This document shows, piece after piece, positions 13,041 to 26,152 of a stretch of 64,000 bases of DNA. The translations under genes were made by a program, and so were the position numbers. The first letter of the stretch is position 1. Every line of letters starts with the position of its first letter. Source of the DNA: Apostichopus japonicus (taxonomy: Eukaryota; Echinodermata; Holothuroidea; Aspidochirotida; Stichopodidae); NCBI RefSeq assembly GCF_037975245.1, contig NC_092564.1:19165984-19229983 (forward strand). Direction: 5' to 3'. The notes beneath the pieces were generated by a model. That model was given only the letters and a program-made list of their open reading frames with translations, was not told the origin of the DNA and did no database searches.

Positions 13041-16000
13041 GCATAATTCACCCACCCGCCAGGGGCCCCCCTTCCGTCTGCTTCGGGCCTCCTCCAGAGT
13101 CTTGGTGGTCCTTCGGGCCTCCTCAAGAGTCTTGGTGGTCCTTCGGATCTGAAAATAACTAGTCTGAAAAACAGTTAAAACATATCAAATACATAACCCA
13201 CCCACCAACCCGGAGGCCTCCGTCTGCTTCGTAGTGCATCTTCGCTATGGGTCGTAGTCCCTCTTCATCATCCATCGTCCGATGTCATCTAGCTCCCTGC
13301 TATCAAACCTGAAAGAACAATTCTAAGAAAAACAGTTAATACATATCAACTATATTGCATAATTCACCCACCCACCCGGGGGCCCCCCCTTCCGTCTGCT
13401 GCGGGCCTCCTCCAGAGTCGTGGCGGTCCTTCATCTTAATTCATCTTCGTCCACCTTCCGGATGTGAAAATAACTAGTCTGAAAAACAGTTAAAACATAT
13501 CAAATACATAACCCACCCACCAACCCGGAGGCCTCCGTCTGCTTCGTAGTGCATCTTTGCTATTGGTCGTAGTCCAGCTTCATCCATCTTCCGATGTCAT
13601 CCATCTCCCTGCTATCAAACCTGAAAGAACAATTCTAAGAAAAACAGTTAATACATATCAAATATATTGCATAATTCACCCACCCACCAGGGGCCTCCCC
13701 TTCCGTCTGCTTCAGGCCTCCTCCAGAGTCTTGGTGGTCCTTCGGGCCTCCTCAAGAGTCTTGGTGGTCCTTCGGATCTGAAAATAACTAGTCTGAAAAA
13801 CAGTTAAAACATATCAAATACATAACCCACCCACCAACCCGGAGGCCTCCGTCTGCTTCGTAGTGCATCTTCGCTATGGGTCGTAGTCCAGCTTCATCGT
13901 CCATCTTCCGATGTCATCCATCTCCCTGCTATCAAACCTGAAAGAACAATTCTAAGAAAAACAGTTAATACATATCAAATATATTGCATAATTCACCCAC
14001 CCACCTGGGGCCCCCTTCCGTCTGCTTCGGGCCTCATCCAGAGTCGTGGTGGTCCTTCATCTGAATTCATCTTCGTCCACCTTCCGGATCTGCAAAAACT
14101 AGTCTGAAAAACAGTTAAAACATATCAAATACATAACCCACCCACCAACCCAGAGGCCTCCGTCTGCTTCGTAGTGCATCTTCGCTATGGGTCGTAGTCC
14201 AGCTTCATCCATCTTCCGATGTCATCCATCTCCCTGCTATCAAACCTGAAAGAATAATTCTAAGAAAAACCGTTAATACATATCAAATATATTGCATAAT
14301 TTACCCACCCACCCGGGGCCCCCCTTCCGTCTGCTGCGGGCCTCCTCCAGAGTCGTGGTGGTCCTTCATCTTCGTCCACCTTCCGGATCTGAATAAACTA
14401 GTCTGAAAAACAGTTAAAACATATCAAATACATAACCCACCCACCAACCCGGAGGCCTCCGTCTGCTTCGTAGTGCATCTTCGCTATGGGTCGTAGTCCA
14501 GCTTCATCATCCATCTTCCGATGTCATCCATCTCCCTGCTATCAAACCTGAAAGAACAATTCTAAGAAAAACAGTTAATACATATCAAATATATTGCATA
14601 ATTCACCCACCCACCAGGGCCCCCCCTTCTGTCTGCTTCGGGCCTCCTGCAGAGTCGTGGTGGTCCTTCGGCTTAATTCATCTCTGTCTACCTTCCGGAT
14701 CTGAAAAAAAGTAGTCTGAAAAACAGTTAAAACATATCAAATACATAACCCACCCACCAACCCGGAGGCCTCCGTCTGCTTCGTAGTGCATCTTCGCTAT
14801 GGGTCGTAGTCCCGCTTCATCATCCACTCCCGATGTCATCCATCTCCCTGCTATCAAACCTGAAAGAACAATTCTAAGAACAGTTAATACATATCAAATA
14901 TATTGCATAATTCACCCACCCACCAGGGGCCCCCCCCTTTCCGTCTGCTGCGGGCCTCCTCGAGATTGGTGGTGGTCCTTCATCTTAATTCATCTTCGTC
15001 CACCTTCCAGATCTGAAAATAACTAGTCTGAAAAACGGTTCAAACATATCAAATGCATAACCCACCCACCAACCCGGAGGCCTCCGTCTGCTTCGTAGTG
15101 CATCTTCGCTATGGGTCGTAGTCCAGCTTCATCATCCATCTTCCGATGTCATCCATCTCCCTGCTATCAAACCTGAAAGGACAATTCTAAGAAAAACAGT
15201 TAATACATATCAAATATATTGCATAATTCACCCACCCACCAGGGGCCCCCCCTTCCGTCTGCTTCGGGCCTCCTCCAGATTTTTGGTGGTCCTTCGGGCC
15301 TCCTCCAGAGTCTTGGTGGTCCTTCGGATCTGAAAATAACTAGTCTGAAAAACAGTTAAAACATATCAAATACATAACCCACCCCCCAACCCGGAGGCCT
15401 CCGTCTGCTTCGTAGTGCATCTTCGCTATGGGTCGTAGTCCAGCTTCATCATCCATCTTGCGATGTCAACCATCTCCCTGCTATCAAACCTGAAAGAACA
15501 ATTCTAAGAAAAACAGTTAATACATATCAAATATATTGCATAATTCACCCACCCACCCGGGGCCCCCCCTTCCGTCTGCTTCGGGCCTCCAGAGTCGTAG
15601 TGGTCCTTCATCTTAATTCATCTTCGTCCACCTTCCGGATCTGAAAAAACTAGTCTGAAAAACAGTTAAAACATATCAAATACATAACCCACCCACCAAC
15701 CCGGAGGCCTCCGTCTGCTTCGTAGTGCATCTTCGCTATGGGTCGTAGTCCAGCTTCATCATCCATCTTCCGATGTCATCCATCTCCCTGCTATCAAACC
15801 TGAAAGAACAATTCTAAGAAAAACAGTTAATACATATCAAATATATTGCATAATTCACCCACCCATCCGGGGGCCCCCCCTTCCGTCTGCTGCGGGCCTC
15901 CTCCAGAGTCGTGGTGGTCCTTCATCTTAATTCATCTTCGTCCACCTTCCGGATCTGAAAATAACTAGTCTAAAAAACAGTTAAAACATATCAAATACGT

Positions 16001-19000
16001 AACCCACCCACCAACCCGGAGGCCTCCGTCTGCTTCGTAGTGCATCTTCGCTATGGGTCGTAGTCCCTCTGCATTATCCATCTTCCGATGTCATCCATCT
16101 CCCTGCTATCAAACCTGAAAGAACAATTCCAAGAAAAACAGTTCATACATATCAAATATATTGCATAATTCACCCACCCACCAGGGGCCCCCCCTTCCGT
16201 CTGCTTCGGGCCTCCTCCAGAGTCGTGGTGGTCTTTCGGGCCTCCTCCAGAGTCTTGGTGGTCCTTCGGATCTGAAAATAACTAGTCTGAAAAACAGTTA
16301 AAACATATCAAATACATAACCCACCCACCAACCCGGAGGCCTCCGTCTGCTTCGTAGTGCATCTTCGCTATGAGTCGTAGTCCAGCTTCATCATTCATCT
16401 CCCGATGTCATCCATCTCCCTGCTATCAAACCTGAAAGGACAATTCTAAGAAAAACAGTTAATACATATCAAATATATTGCATAATTCACCCACCCACCC
16501 ACCCCCCCTTCCGTCTGCTTCGGGCCTCCAGAGTCGTGGTGGTCCTTCATCTTAATTCATCTTCGTCCACCTTCCGGATCTGAAAAAACTAGTCTGAAAA
16601 ACAGTTAAAACATATCAAATACATAACCCACCCACCAACCCGGAGGCCTCCGTCTGCTTCGTAGTGTATCTTCGCTATGGGTCGTAGTCCAGCTTCATCA
16701 TCCATCTTCTGATGTCATCCATCAACCTGCTATCAAACCTGAAAGAACAATTCTAAGAAAAACAGTTAATACATATCAAATATATTGCATAATTCACCCA
16801 ACCACCAGGGGCCCCCCCTTCCGTCTGCTTCGGGCCTCCTCCAGAGTCTTGGTGGTCCTTCGGGCCTCCTCCAGAGTCTTGGTGGTCCTTCGGATCTGAA
16901 AATAACTAGTCTGAAAAACAGTTAAAACATATCAAATACATAACCCACCCACCAACCCGGAGGCCTCCGTCTGCTTCGTAGTGCATCTTCGCTATGGGTC
17001 GTAGTCCAGCTTCATCATCCATCTTCCGATGTCATCCATCTCCCTGCTATCAAACCTGAAAGAACAATTCTAAGAAAAACAGTTAATACATATCAAATAT
17101 ATTGCATAATTCACCCACCCACCAGGGCCCCCCCCCCTTCTGTCTGCTTCGGGCCTCCTGCAGAGTCGTGGTGGTCCTTCGGCTTAATTCATCTCTGTCT
17201 ACCTTCCGGATCTGAAAAAAAGTAGTCTGAAAAACAGTTAAAACATATCAAATACATAACCCACCCACCAACCCGGAGGCCTCCGTCTGCTTCGTAGTGC
17301 ATCTTCGCTATGGGTCGTAGTCCCGCTTCATCATCCACTCCCGATGTCATCCATCTCCCTGCTATCAAACCTGAAAGAACAATTCTAAGAAAAAACAGTT
17401 AATACATATCAAATATATTGCATAATTCACCCACCCACCTGGGGCCCCCCCCTTCCGTCTGCTGCGGGCCTCCTCGAGATTGGTGGTGGTCCTTCATCTT
17501 AATTCATCTTCGTCCACCTTCCGGATCTGAAAATAACTAGTCTGAAAAACCGTTCAAACATATCAAATGCATAACCCACCCACCAACCCGGAGGCCTCCG
17601 TCTGCTTCGTAGTGCATCTTCGCTATGGGTCGTAGTCCAGCTTCATCATCCATCTTCCGATGTCATCCATCTCCCTGCTATCAAACCTGAAAGGACAATT
17701 CTAAGAAAAACAGTTAATACATATCAAATATATTGCATAATTCACCCACCCACCAGGGCCCCCCCTTCCGTCTGCTTCGGGCCTCCTCCAGATTTTTGGT
17801 GGTCCTTCGGGCCTCCTCCAGAGTCTTGGTGGTCCTTCGGATCTGGAAATAACTAGTCTGAAAAACAGTTAAAACATATCAAATACATAACCCACCCCCC
17901 AACCCGGAGGCCTCCGTCTGCTTCGTAGTGCATCTTCGCTATGGGTCGTAGTCCAGCTTCATCATCCATCTTGCGATGTCAACCATCTCCCTGCTATCAA
18001 ACCTGAAAGAACAATTCTAAGAAAAACAGTTAATACATATCAAATATATTGCATAATTCACCCACCCACCCGGGGCCCCCCCTTCCGTCTGCTTCGGGCC
18101 TCCAGAGTCGTAGTGGTCCTTCATCTTAATTCATCTTCGTCCACCTTCCGGATCTGAAAAAACTAGTCTGAAAAACAGTTAAAACATATCAAATACATAA
18201 CCCACCCACCAACCCGGAGGCCTCCGTCTGCTTCGTAGTGCATCTTCGCTATGGGTCGTAGTCCAGCTTCATCATCCATCTTCCGATGTCATCCATCTCC
18301 CTGCTATCAAACCTGAAAGAACAATTCTAAGAAAAACAGTTAATACATATCAAATATATTGCATAATTCACCCACCCATCCGGGGGCCCCCCCTTCCGTC
18401 TGCTGCGGGCCTCCTCCAGAGTCGTGGTGGTCCTTCATCTTAATTCATCTTCGTCCACCTTCCGGATCTGAAAATAACTAGTCTAAAAAACAGTTAAAAC
18501 ATATCAAATACGTAACCCACCCACCAACCCGGAGGCCTCCGTCTGCTTCGTAGTGCATCTTCGCTATGGGTCGTAGTCCAGCTTCATCGTCCATCTTCCG
18601 ATGTCATCCATCTCCCTGCTATCAAACCTGAAAGAACAATTCTAAGAAAAACAGTTAATACATATCAAATATATTGCATAATTCACCCACCCACCTGGGG
18701 CCCCCTTCCGTCTGCTTCGGGCCTCATCCAGAGTCGTGGTGGTCCTTCATCTGAATTCATCTTCGTCCACCTTCCGGATCTGCAAAAACTAGTCTGAAAA
18801 ACAGTTAAAACATATCAAATACATAACCCACCCACCAACCCAGAGGCCTCCGTCTGCTTCGTAGTGCATCTTCGCTATGGGTCGTAGTCCAGCTTCATCC
18901 ATCTTCCGATGTCTGATCCATCTCCCTGCTATCAAACCTGAAAGAATAATTCTAAGAAAAACCGTTAATACATATCAAATATATTGCATAATTTACCCAC

Positions 19001-22000
19001 CCACCCGGGGCCCCCCTTCCGTCTGCTGCGGGCCTCCTCCAGAGTCGTGGTGGTCCTTCATCTTCGTCCACCTTCCGGATCTGAATAAACTAGTCTGAAA
19101 AACAGTTAAAACATATCAAATACATAACCCACCCACCAACCCGGAGGCCTCCGTCTGCTTCGTAGTGCATCTTCGCTATGGGTCGTAGTCCAGCTTCATC
19201 ATCCATCTTCCGATGTCATCCATCTCCCTGCTATCAAACCTGAAAGAACAATTCTAAGAAAAACAGTTAATACATATCAAATATATTGCATAATTCACCC
19301 ACCCACCAGGGCCCCCCCTTCTGTCTGCTTCGGGCCTCCTGCAGAGTCGTGGTGGTCCTTCGGCTTAATTCATCTCTGTCTACCTTCCGGATCTGAAAAA
19401 AAGTAGTCTGAAAAACAGTTAAAACATATCAAATACATAACCCACCCACAAACCCGGAGGCCTCCGTCTGCTTCGTAGTGCATCTTCGCTATGGGTCGTA
19501 GTCCCGCTTCATCATCCACTCCCGATGTCATCCATCTCCCTGCTATCAAACCTGAAAGAACAATTCTAAGAACAGTTAATACATATCAAATATATTGCAT
19601 AATTCACCCACCCGCCAGGGGCCCCCCTTCCGTCTGCTTCGGGCCTCCTCCAGAGTCTTGGTGGTCCTTCGGGCCTCCTCAAGAGTCTTGGTGGTCCTTC
19701 GGATCTGAAAATAACTAGTCTGAAAAACAGTTAAAACATATCAAATACATAACCCACCCACCAACCCGGAGGCCTCCGTCTGCTTCGTAGTGCATCTTCG
19801 CTATGGGTCGTAGTCCCTCTTCATCATCCATCGTCCGATGTCATCTAGCTCCCTGCTATCAAACCTGAAAGAACAATTCTAAGAAAAACAGTTAATACAT
19901 ATCAACTATATTGCATAATTCACCCACCCACCCGGGGGCCCCCCCTTCCGTCTGCTGCGGGCCTCCTCCAGAGTCGTGGCGGTCCTTCATCTTAATTCAT
20001 CTTCGTCCACCTTCCGGATGTGAAAATAACTAGTCTGAAAAACAGTTAAAACATATCAAATACATAACCCACCCACCAACCCGGAGGCCTCCGTCTGCTT
20101 CGTAGTGCATCTTTGCTATTGGTCGTAGTCCAGCTTCATCCATCTTCCGATGTCATCCATCTCCCTGCTATCAAACCTGAAAGAACAATTCTAAGAAAAA
20201 CAGTTAATACATATCAAATATATTGCATAATTCACCCACCCACCAGGGGCCTCCCCTTCCGTCTGCTTCAGGCCTCCTCCAGAGTCTTGGTGGTCCTTCG
20301 GGCCTCCTCAAGAGTCTTGGTGGTCCTTCGGATCTGAAAATAACTAGTCTGAAAAACAGTTAAAACATATCAAATACATAACCCACCCACCAACCCGGAG
20401 GCCTCCGTCTGCTTCGTAGTGCATCTTCGCTATGGGTCGTAGTCCAGCTTCATCGTCCATCTTCCGATGTCATCCATCTCCCTGCTATCAAACCTGAAAG
20501 AACAATTCTAAGAAAAACAGTTAATACATATCAAATATATTGCATAATTCACCCACCCACCTGGGGCCCCCTTCCGTCTGCTTCGGGCCTCATCCAGAGT
20601 CGTGGTGGTCCTTCATCTGAATTCATCTTCGTCCACCTTCCGGATCTGCAAAAACTAGTCTGAAAAACAGTTAAAACATATCAAATACATAACCCACCCA
20701 CCAACCCAGAGGCCTCCGTCTGCTTCGTAGTGCATCTTCGCTATGGGTCGTAGTCCAGCTTCATCCATCTTCCGATGTCATCCATCTCCCTGCTATCAAA
20801 CCTGAAAGAATAATTCTAAGAAAAACCGTTAATACATATCAAATATATTGCATAATTTACCCACCCACCCGGGGCCCCCCTTCCGTCTGCTGCGGGCCTC
20901 CTCCAGAGTCGTGGTGGTCCTTCATCTTCGTCCACCTTCCGGATCTGAATAAACTAGTCTGAAAAACAGTTAAAACATATCAAATACATAACCCACCCAC
21001 CAACCCGGAGGCCTCCGTCTGCTTCGTAGTGCATCTTCGCTATGGGTCGTAGTCCAGCTTCATCATCCATCTTCCGATGTCATCCATCTCCCTGCTATCA
21101 AACCTGAAAGAACAATTCTAAGAAAAACAGTTAATACATATCAAATATATTGCATAATTCACCCACCCACCAGGGCCCCCCCTTCTGTCTGCTTCGGGCC
21201 TCCTGCAGAGTCGTGGTGGTCCTTCGGCTTAATTCATCTCTGTCTACCTTCCGGATCTGAAAAAAAGTAGTCTGAAAAACAGTTAAAACATATCAAATAC
21301 ATAACCCACCCACCAACCCGGAGGCCTCCGTCTGCTTCGTAGTGCATCTTCGCTATGGGTCGTAGTCCCGCTTCATCATCCACTCCCGATGTCATCCATC
21401 TCCCTGCTATCAAACCTGAAAGAACAATTCTAAGAACAGTTAATACATATCAAATATATTGCATAATTCACCCACCCACCAGGGGCCCCCCCCTTTCCGT
21501 CTGCTGCGGGCCTCCTCGAGATTGGTGGTGGTCCTTCATCTTAATTCATCTTCGTCCACCTTCCAGATCTGAAAATAACTAGTCTGAAAAACGGTTCAAA
21601 CATATCAAATGCATAACCCACCCACCAACCCGGAGGCCTCCGTCTGCTTCGTAGTGCATCTTCGCTATGGGTCGTAGTCCAGCTTCATCATCCATCTTCC
21701 GATGTCATCCATCTCCCTGCTATCAAACCTGAAAGGACAATTCTAAGAAAAACAGTTAATACATATCAAATATATTGCATAATTCACCCACCCACCAGGG
21801 GCCCCCCCTTCCGTCTGCTTCGGGCCTCCTCCAGATTTTTGGTGGTCCTTCGGGCCTCCTCCAGAGTCTTGGTGGTCCTTCGGATCTGAAAATAACTAGT
21901 CTGAAAAACAGTTAAAACATATCAAATACATAACCCACCCCCCAACCCGGAGGCCTCCGTCTGCTTCGTAGTGCATCTTCGCTATGGGTCGTAGTCCAGC

Positions 22001-25000
22001 TTCATCATCCATCTTGCGATGTCAACCATCTCCCTGCTATCAAACCTGAAAGAACAATTCTAAGAAAAACAGTTAATACATATCAAATATATTGCATAAT
22101 TCACCCACCCACCCGGGGCCCCCCCTTCCGTCTGCTTCGGGCCTCCAGAGTCGTAGTGGTCCTTCATCTTAATTCATCTTCGTCCACCTTCCGGATCTGA
22201 AAAAACTAGTCTGAAAAACAGTTAAAACATATCAAATACATAACCCACCCACCAACCCGGAGGCCTCCGTCTGCTTCGTAGTGCATCTTCGCTATGGGTC
22301 GTAGTCCAGCTTCATCATCCATCTTCCGATGTCATCCATCTCCCTGCTATCAAACCTGAAAGAACAATTCTAAGAAAAACAGTTAATACATATCAAATAT
22401 ATTGCATAATTCACCCACCCATCCGGGGGCCCCCCCTTCCGTCTGCTGCGGGCCTCCTCCAGAGTCGTGGTGGTCCTTCATCTTAATTCATCTTCGTCCA
22501 CCTTCCGGATCTGAAAATAACTAGTCTAAAAAACAGTTAAAACATATCAAATACGTAACCCACCCACCAACCCGGAGGCCTCCGTCTGCTTCGTAGTGCA
22601 TCTTCGCTATGGGTCGTAGTCCCTCTGCATTATCCATCTTCCGATGTCATCCATCTCCCTGCTATCAAACCTGAAAGAACAATTCCAAGAAAAACAGTTC
22701 ATACATATCAAATATATTGCATAATTCACCCACCCACCAGGGGCCCCCCCTTCCGTCTGCTTCGGGCCTCCTCCAGAGTCGTGGTGGTCTTTCGGGCCTC
22801 CTCCAGAGTCTTGGTGGTCCTTCGGATCTGAAAATAACTAGTCTGAAAAACAGTTAAAACATATCAAATACATAACCCACCCACCAACCCGGAGGCCTCC
22901 GTCTGCTTCGTAGTGCATCTTCGCTATGAGTCGTAGTCCAGCTTCATCATTCATCTCCCGATGTCATCCATCTCCCTGCTATCAAACCTGAAAGGACAAT
23001 TCTAAGAAAAACAGTTAATACATATCAAATATATTGCATAATTCACCCACCCACCCACCCCCCCTTCCGTCTGCTTCGGGCCTCCAGAGTCGTGGTGGTC
23101 CTTCATCTTAATTCATCTTCGTCCACCTTCCGGATCTGAAAAAACTAGTCTGAAAAACAGTTAAAACATATCAAATACATAACCCACCCACCAACCCGGA
23201 GGCCTCCGTCTGCTTCGTAGTGTATCTTCGCTATGGGTCGTAGTCCAGCTTCATCATCCATCTTCTGATGTCATCCATCAACCTGCTATCAAACCTGAAA
23301 GAACAATTCTAAGAAAAACAGTTAATACATATCAAATATATTGCATAATTCACCCAACCACCAGGGGCCCCCCCTTCCGTCTGCTTCGGGCCTCCTCCAG
23401 AGTCTTGGTGGTCCTTCGGGCCTCCTCCAGAGTCTTGGTGGTCCTTCGGATCTGAAAATAACTAGTCTGAAAAACAGTTAAAACATATCAAATACATAAC
23501 CCACCCACCAACCCGGAGGCCTCCGTCTGCTTCGTAGTGCATCTTCGCTATGGGTCGTAGTCCAGCTTCATCATCCATCTTCCGATGTCATCCATCTCCC
23601 TGCTATCAAACCTGAAAGAACAATTCTAAGAAAAACAGTTAATACATATCAAATATATTGCATAATTCACCCACCCACCAGGGCCCCCCCCCCTTCTGTC
23701 TGCTTCGGGCCTCCTGCAGAGTCGTGGTGGTCCTTCGGCTTAATTCATCTCTGTCTACCTTCCGGATCTGAAAAAAAGTAGTCTGAAAAACAGTTAAAAC
23801 ATATCAAATACATAACCCACCCACCAACCCGGAGGCCTCCGTCTGCTTCGTAGTGCATCTTCGCTATGGGTCGTAGTCCCGCTTCATCATCCACTCCCGA
23901 TGTCATCCATCTCCCTGCTATCAAACCTGAAAGAACAATTCTAAGAAAAAACAGTTAATACATATCAAATATATTGCATAATTCACCCACCCACCTGGGG
24001 CCCCCCCCTTCCGTCTGCTGCGGGCCTCCTCGAGATTGGTGGTGGTCCTTCATCTTAATTCATCTTCGTCCACCTTCCGGATCTGAAAATAACTAGTCTG
24101 AAAAACCGTTCAAACATATCAAATGCATAACCCACCCACCAACCCGGAGGCCTCCGTCTGCTTCGTAGTGCATCTTCGCTATGGGTCGTAGTCCAGCTTC
24201 ATCATCCATCTTCCGATGTCATCCATCTCCCTGCTATCAAACCTGAAAGGACAATTCTAAGAAAAACAGTTAATACATATCAAATATATTGCATAATTCA
24301 CCCACCCACCAGGGCCCCCCCTTCCGTCTGCTTCGGGCCTCCTCCAGATTTTTGGTGGTCCTTCGGGCCTCCTCCAGAGTCTTGGTGGTCCTTCGGATCT
24401 GGAAATAACTAGTCTGAAAAACAGTTAAAACATATCAAATACATAACCCACCCCCCAACCCGGAGGCCTCCGTCTGCTTCGTAGTGCATCTTCGCTATGG
24501 GTCGTAGTCCAGCTTCATCATCCATCTTGCGATGTCAACCATCTCCCTGCTATCAAACCTGAAAGAACAATTCTAAGAAAAACAGTTAATACATATCAAA
24601 TATATTGCATAATTCACCCACCCACCCGGGGCCCCCCCTTCCGTCTGCTTCGGGCCTCCAGAGTCGTAGTGGTCCTTCATCTTAATTCATCTTCGTCCAC
24701 CTTCCGGATCTGAAAAAACTAGTCTGAAAAACAGTTAAAACATATCAAATACATAACCCACCCACCAACCCGGAGGCCTCCGTCTGCTTCGTAGTGCATC
24801 TTCGCTATGGGTCGTAGTCCAGCTTCATCATCCATCTTCCGATGTCATCCATCTCCCTGCTATCAAACCTGAAAGAACAATTCTAAGAAAAACAGTTAAT
24901 ACATATCAAATATATTGCATAATTCACCCACCCATCCGGGGGCCCCCCCTTCCGTCTGCTGCGGGCCTCCTCCAGAGTCGTGGTGGTCCTTCATCTTAAT

Positions 25001-26152
25001 TCATCTTCGTCCACCTTCCGGATCTGAAAATAACTAGTCTAAAAAACAGTTAAAACATATCAAATACGTAACCCACCCACCAACCCGGAGGCCTCCGTCT
25101 GCTTCGTAGTGCATCTTCGCTATGGGTCGTAGTCCAGCTTCATCGTCCATCTTCCGATGTCATCCATCTCCCTGCTATCAAACCTGAAAGAACAATTCTA
25201 AGAAAAACAGTTAATACATATCAAATATATTGCATAATTCACCCACCCACCTGGGGCCCCCTTCCGTCTGCTTCGGGCCTCATCCAGAGTCGTGGTGGTC
25301 CTTCATCTGAATTCATCTTCGTCCACCTTCCGGATCTGCAAAAACTAGTCTGAAAAACAGTTAAAACATATCAAATACATAACCCACCCACCAACCCAGA
25401 GGCCTCCGTCTGCTTCGTAGTGCATCTTCGCTATGGGTCGTAGTCCAGCTTCATCCATCTTCCGATGTCTGATCCATCTCCCTGCTATCAAACCTGAAAG
25501 AATAATTCTAAGAAAAACCGTTAATACATATCAAATATATTGCATAATTTACCCACCCACCCGGGGCCCCCCTTCCGTCTGCTGCGGGCCTCCTCCAGAG
25601 TCGTGGTGGTCCTTCATCTTCGTCCACCTTCCGGATCTGAATAAACTAGTCTGAAAAACAGTTAAAACATATCAAATACATAACCCACCCACCAACCCGG
25701 AGGCCTCCGTCTGCTTCGTAGTGCATCTTCGCTATGGGTCGTAGTCCAGCTTCATCATCCATCTTCCGATGTCATCCATCTCCCTGCTATCAAACCTGAA
25801 AGAACAATTCTAAGAAAAACAGTTAATACATATCAAATATATTGCATAATTCACCCACCCACCAGGGCCCCCCCTTCTGTCTGCTTCGGGCCTCCTGCAG
25901 AGTCGTGGTGGTCCTTCGGCTTAATTCATCTCTGTCTACCTTCCGGATCTGAAAAAAAGTAGTCTGAAAAACAGTTAAAACATATCAAATACATAACCCA
26001 CCCACAAACCCGGAGGCCTCCGTCTGCTTCGTAGTGCATCTTCGCTATGGGTCGTAGTCCCGCTTCATCATCCACTCCCGATGTCATCCATCTCCCTGCT
26101 ATCAAACCTGAAAGAACAATTCTAAGAACAGTTAATACATATCAAATATATT
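13041..26152. repeat. Higher-order repeat, two tandem copies of ~6,556 bp
   Basis: Copies lie at about 13041-19596 and 19597-26152. Landmarks repeat at exactly 6,556 bp: reading-frame starts 13557/20113, 14799/21355, 18877/25433 and 19491/26047, and the variant CATCGTCCATC at 13895/20451 and 18585/25141. Inside each copy the CATCGTCC landmark is spaced 4,690 and 1,866 bp (about 15 and 6 monomers), which sum to 6,556. The upstream limit is marked by CCCACCCGCCAGGGG at 13041 and 19597; sequence before those points differs. A third, incomplete block follows. Confidence 0.85.
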
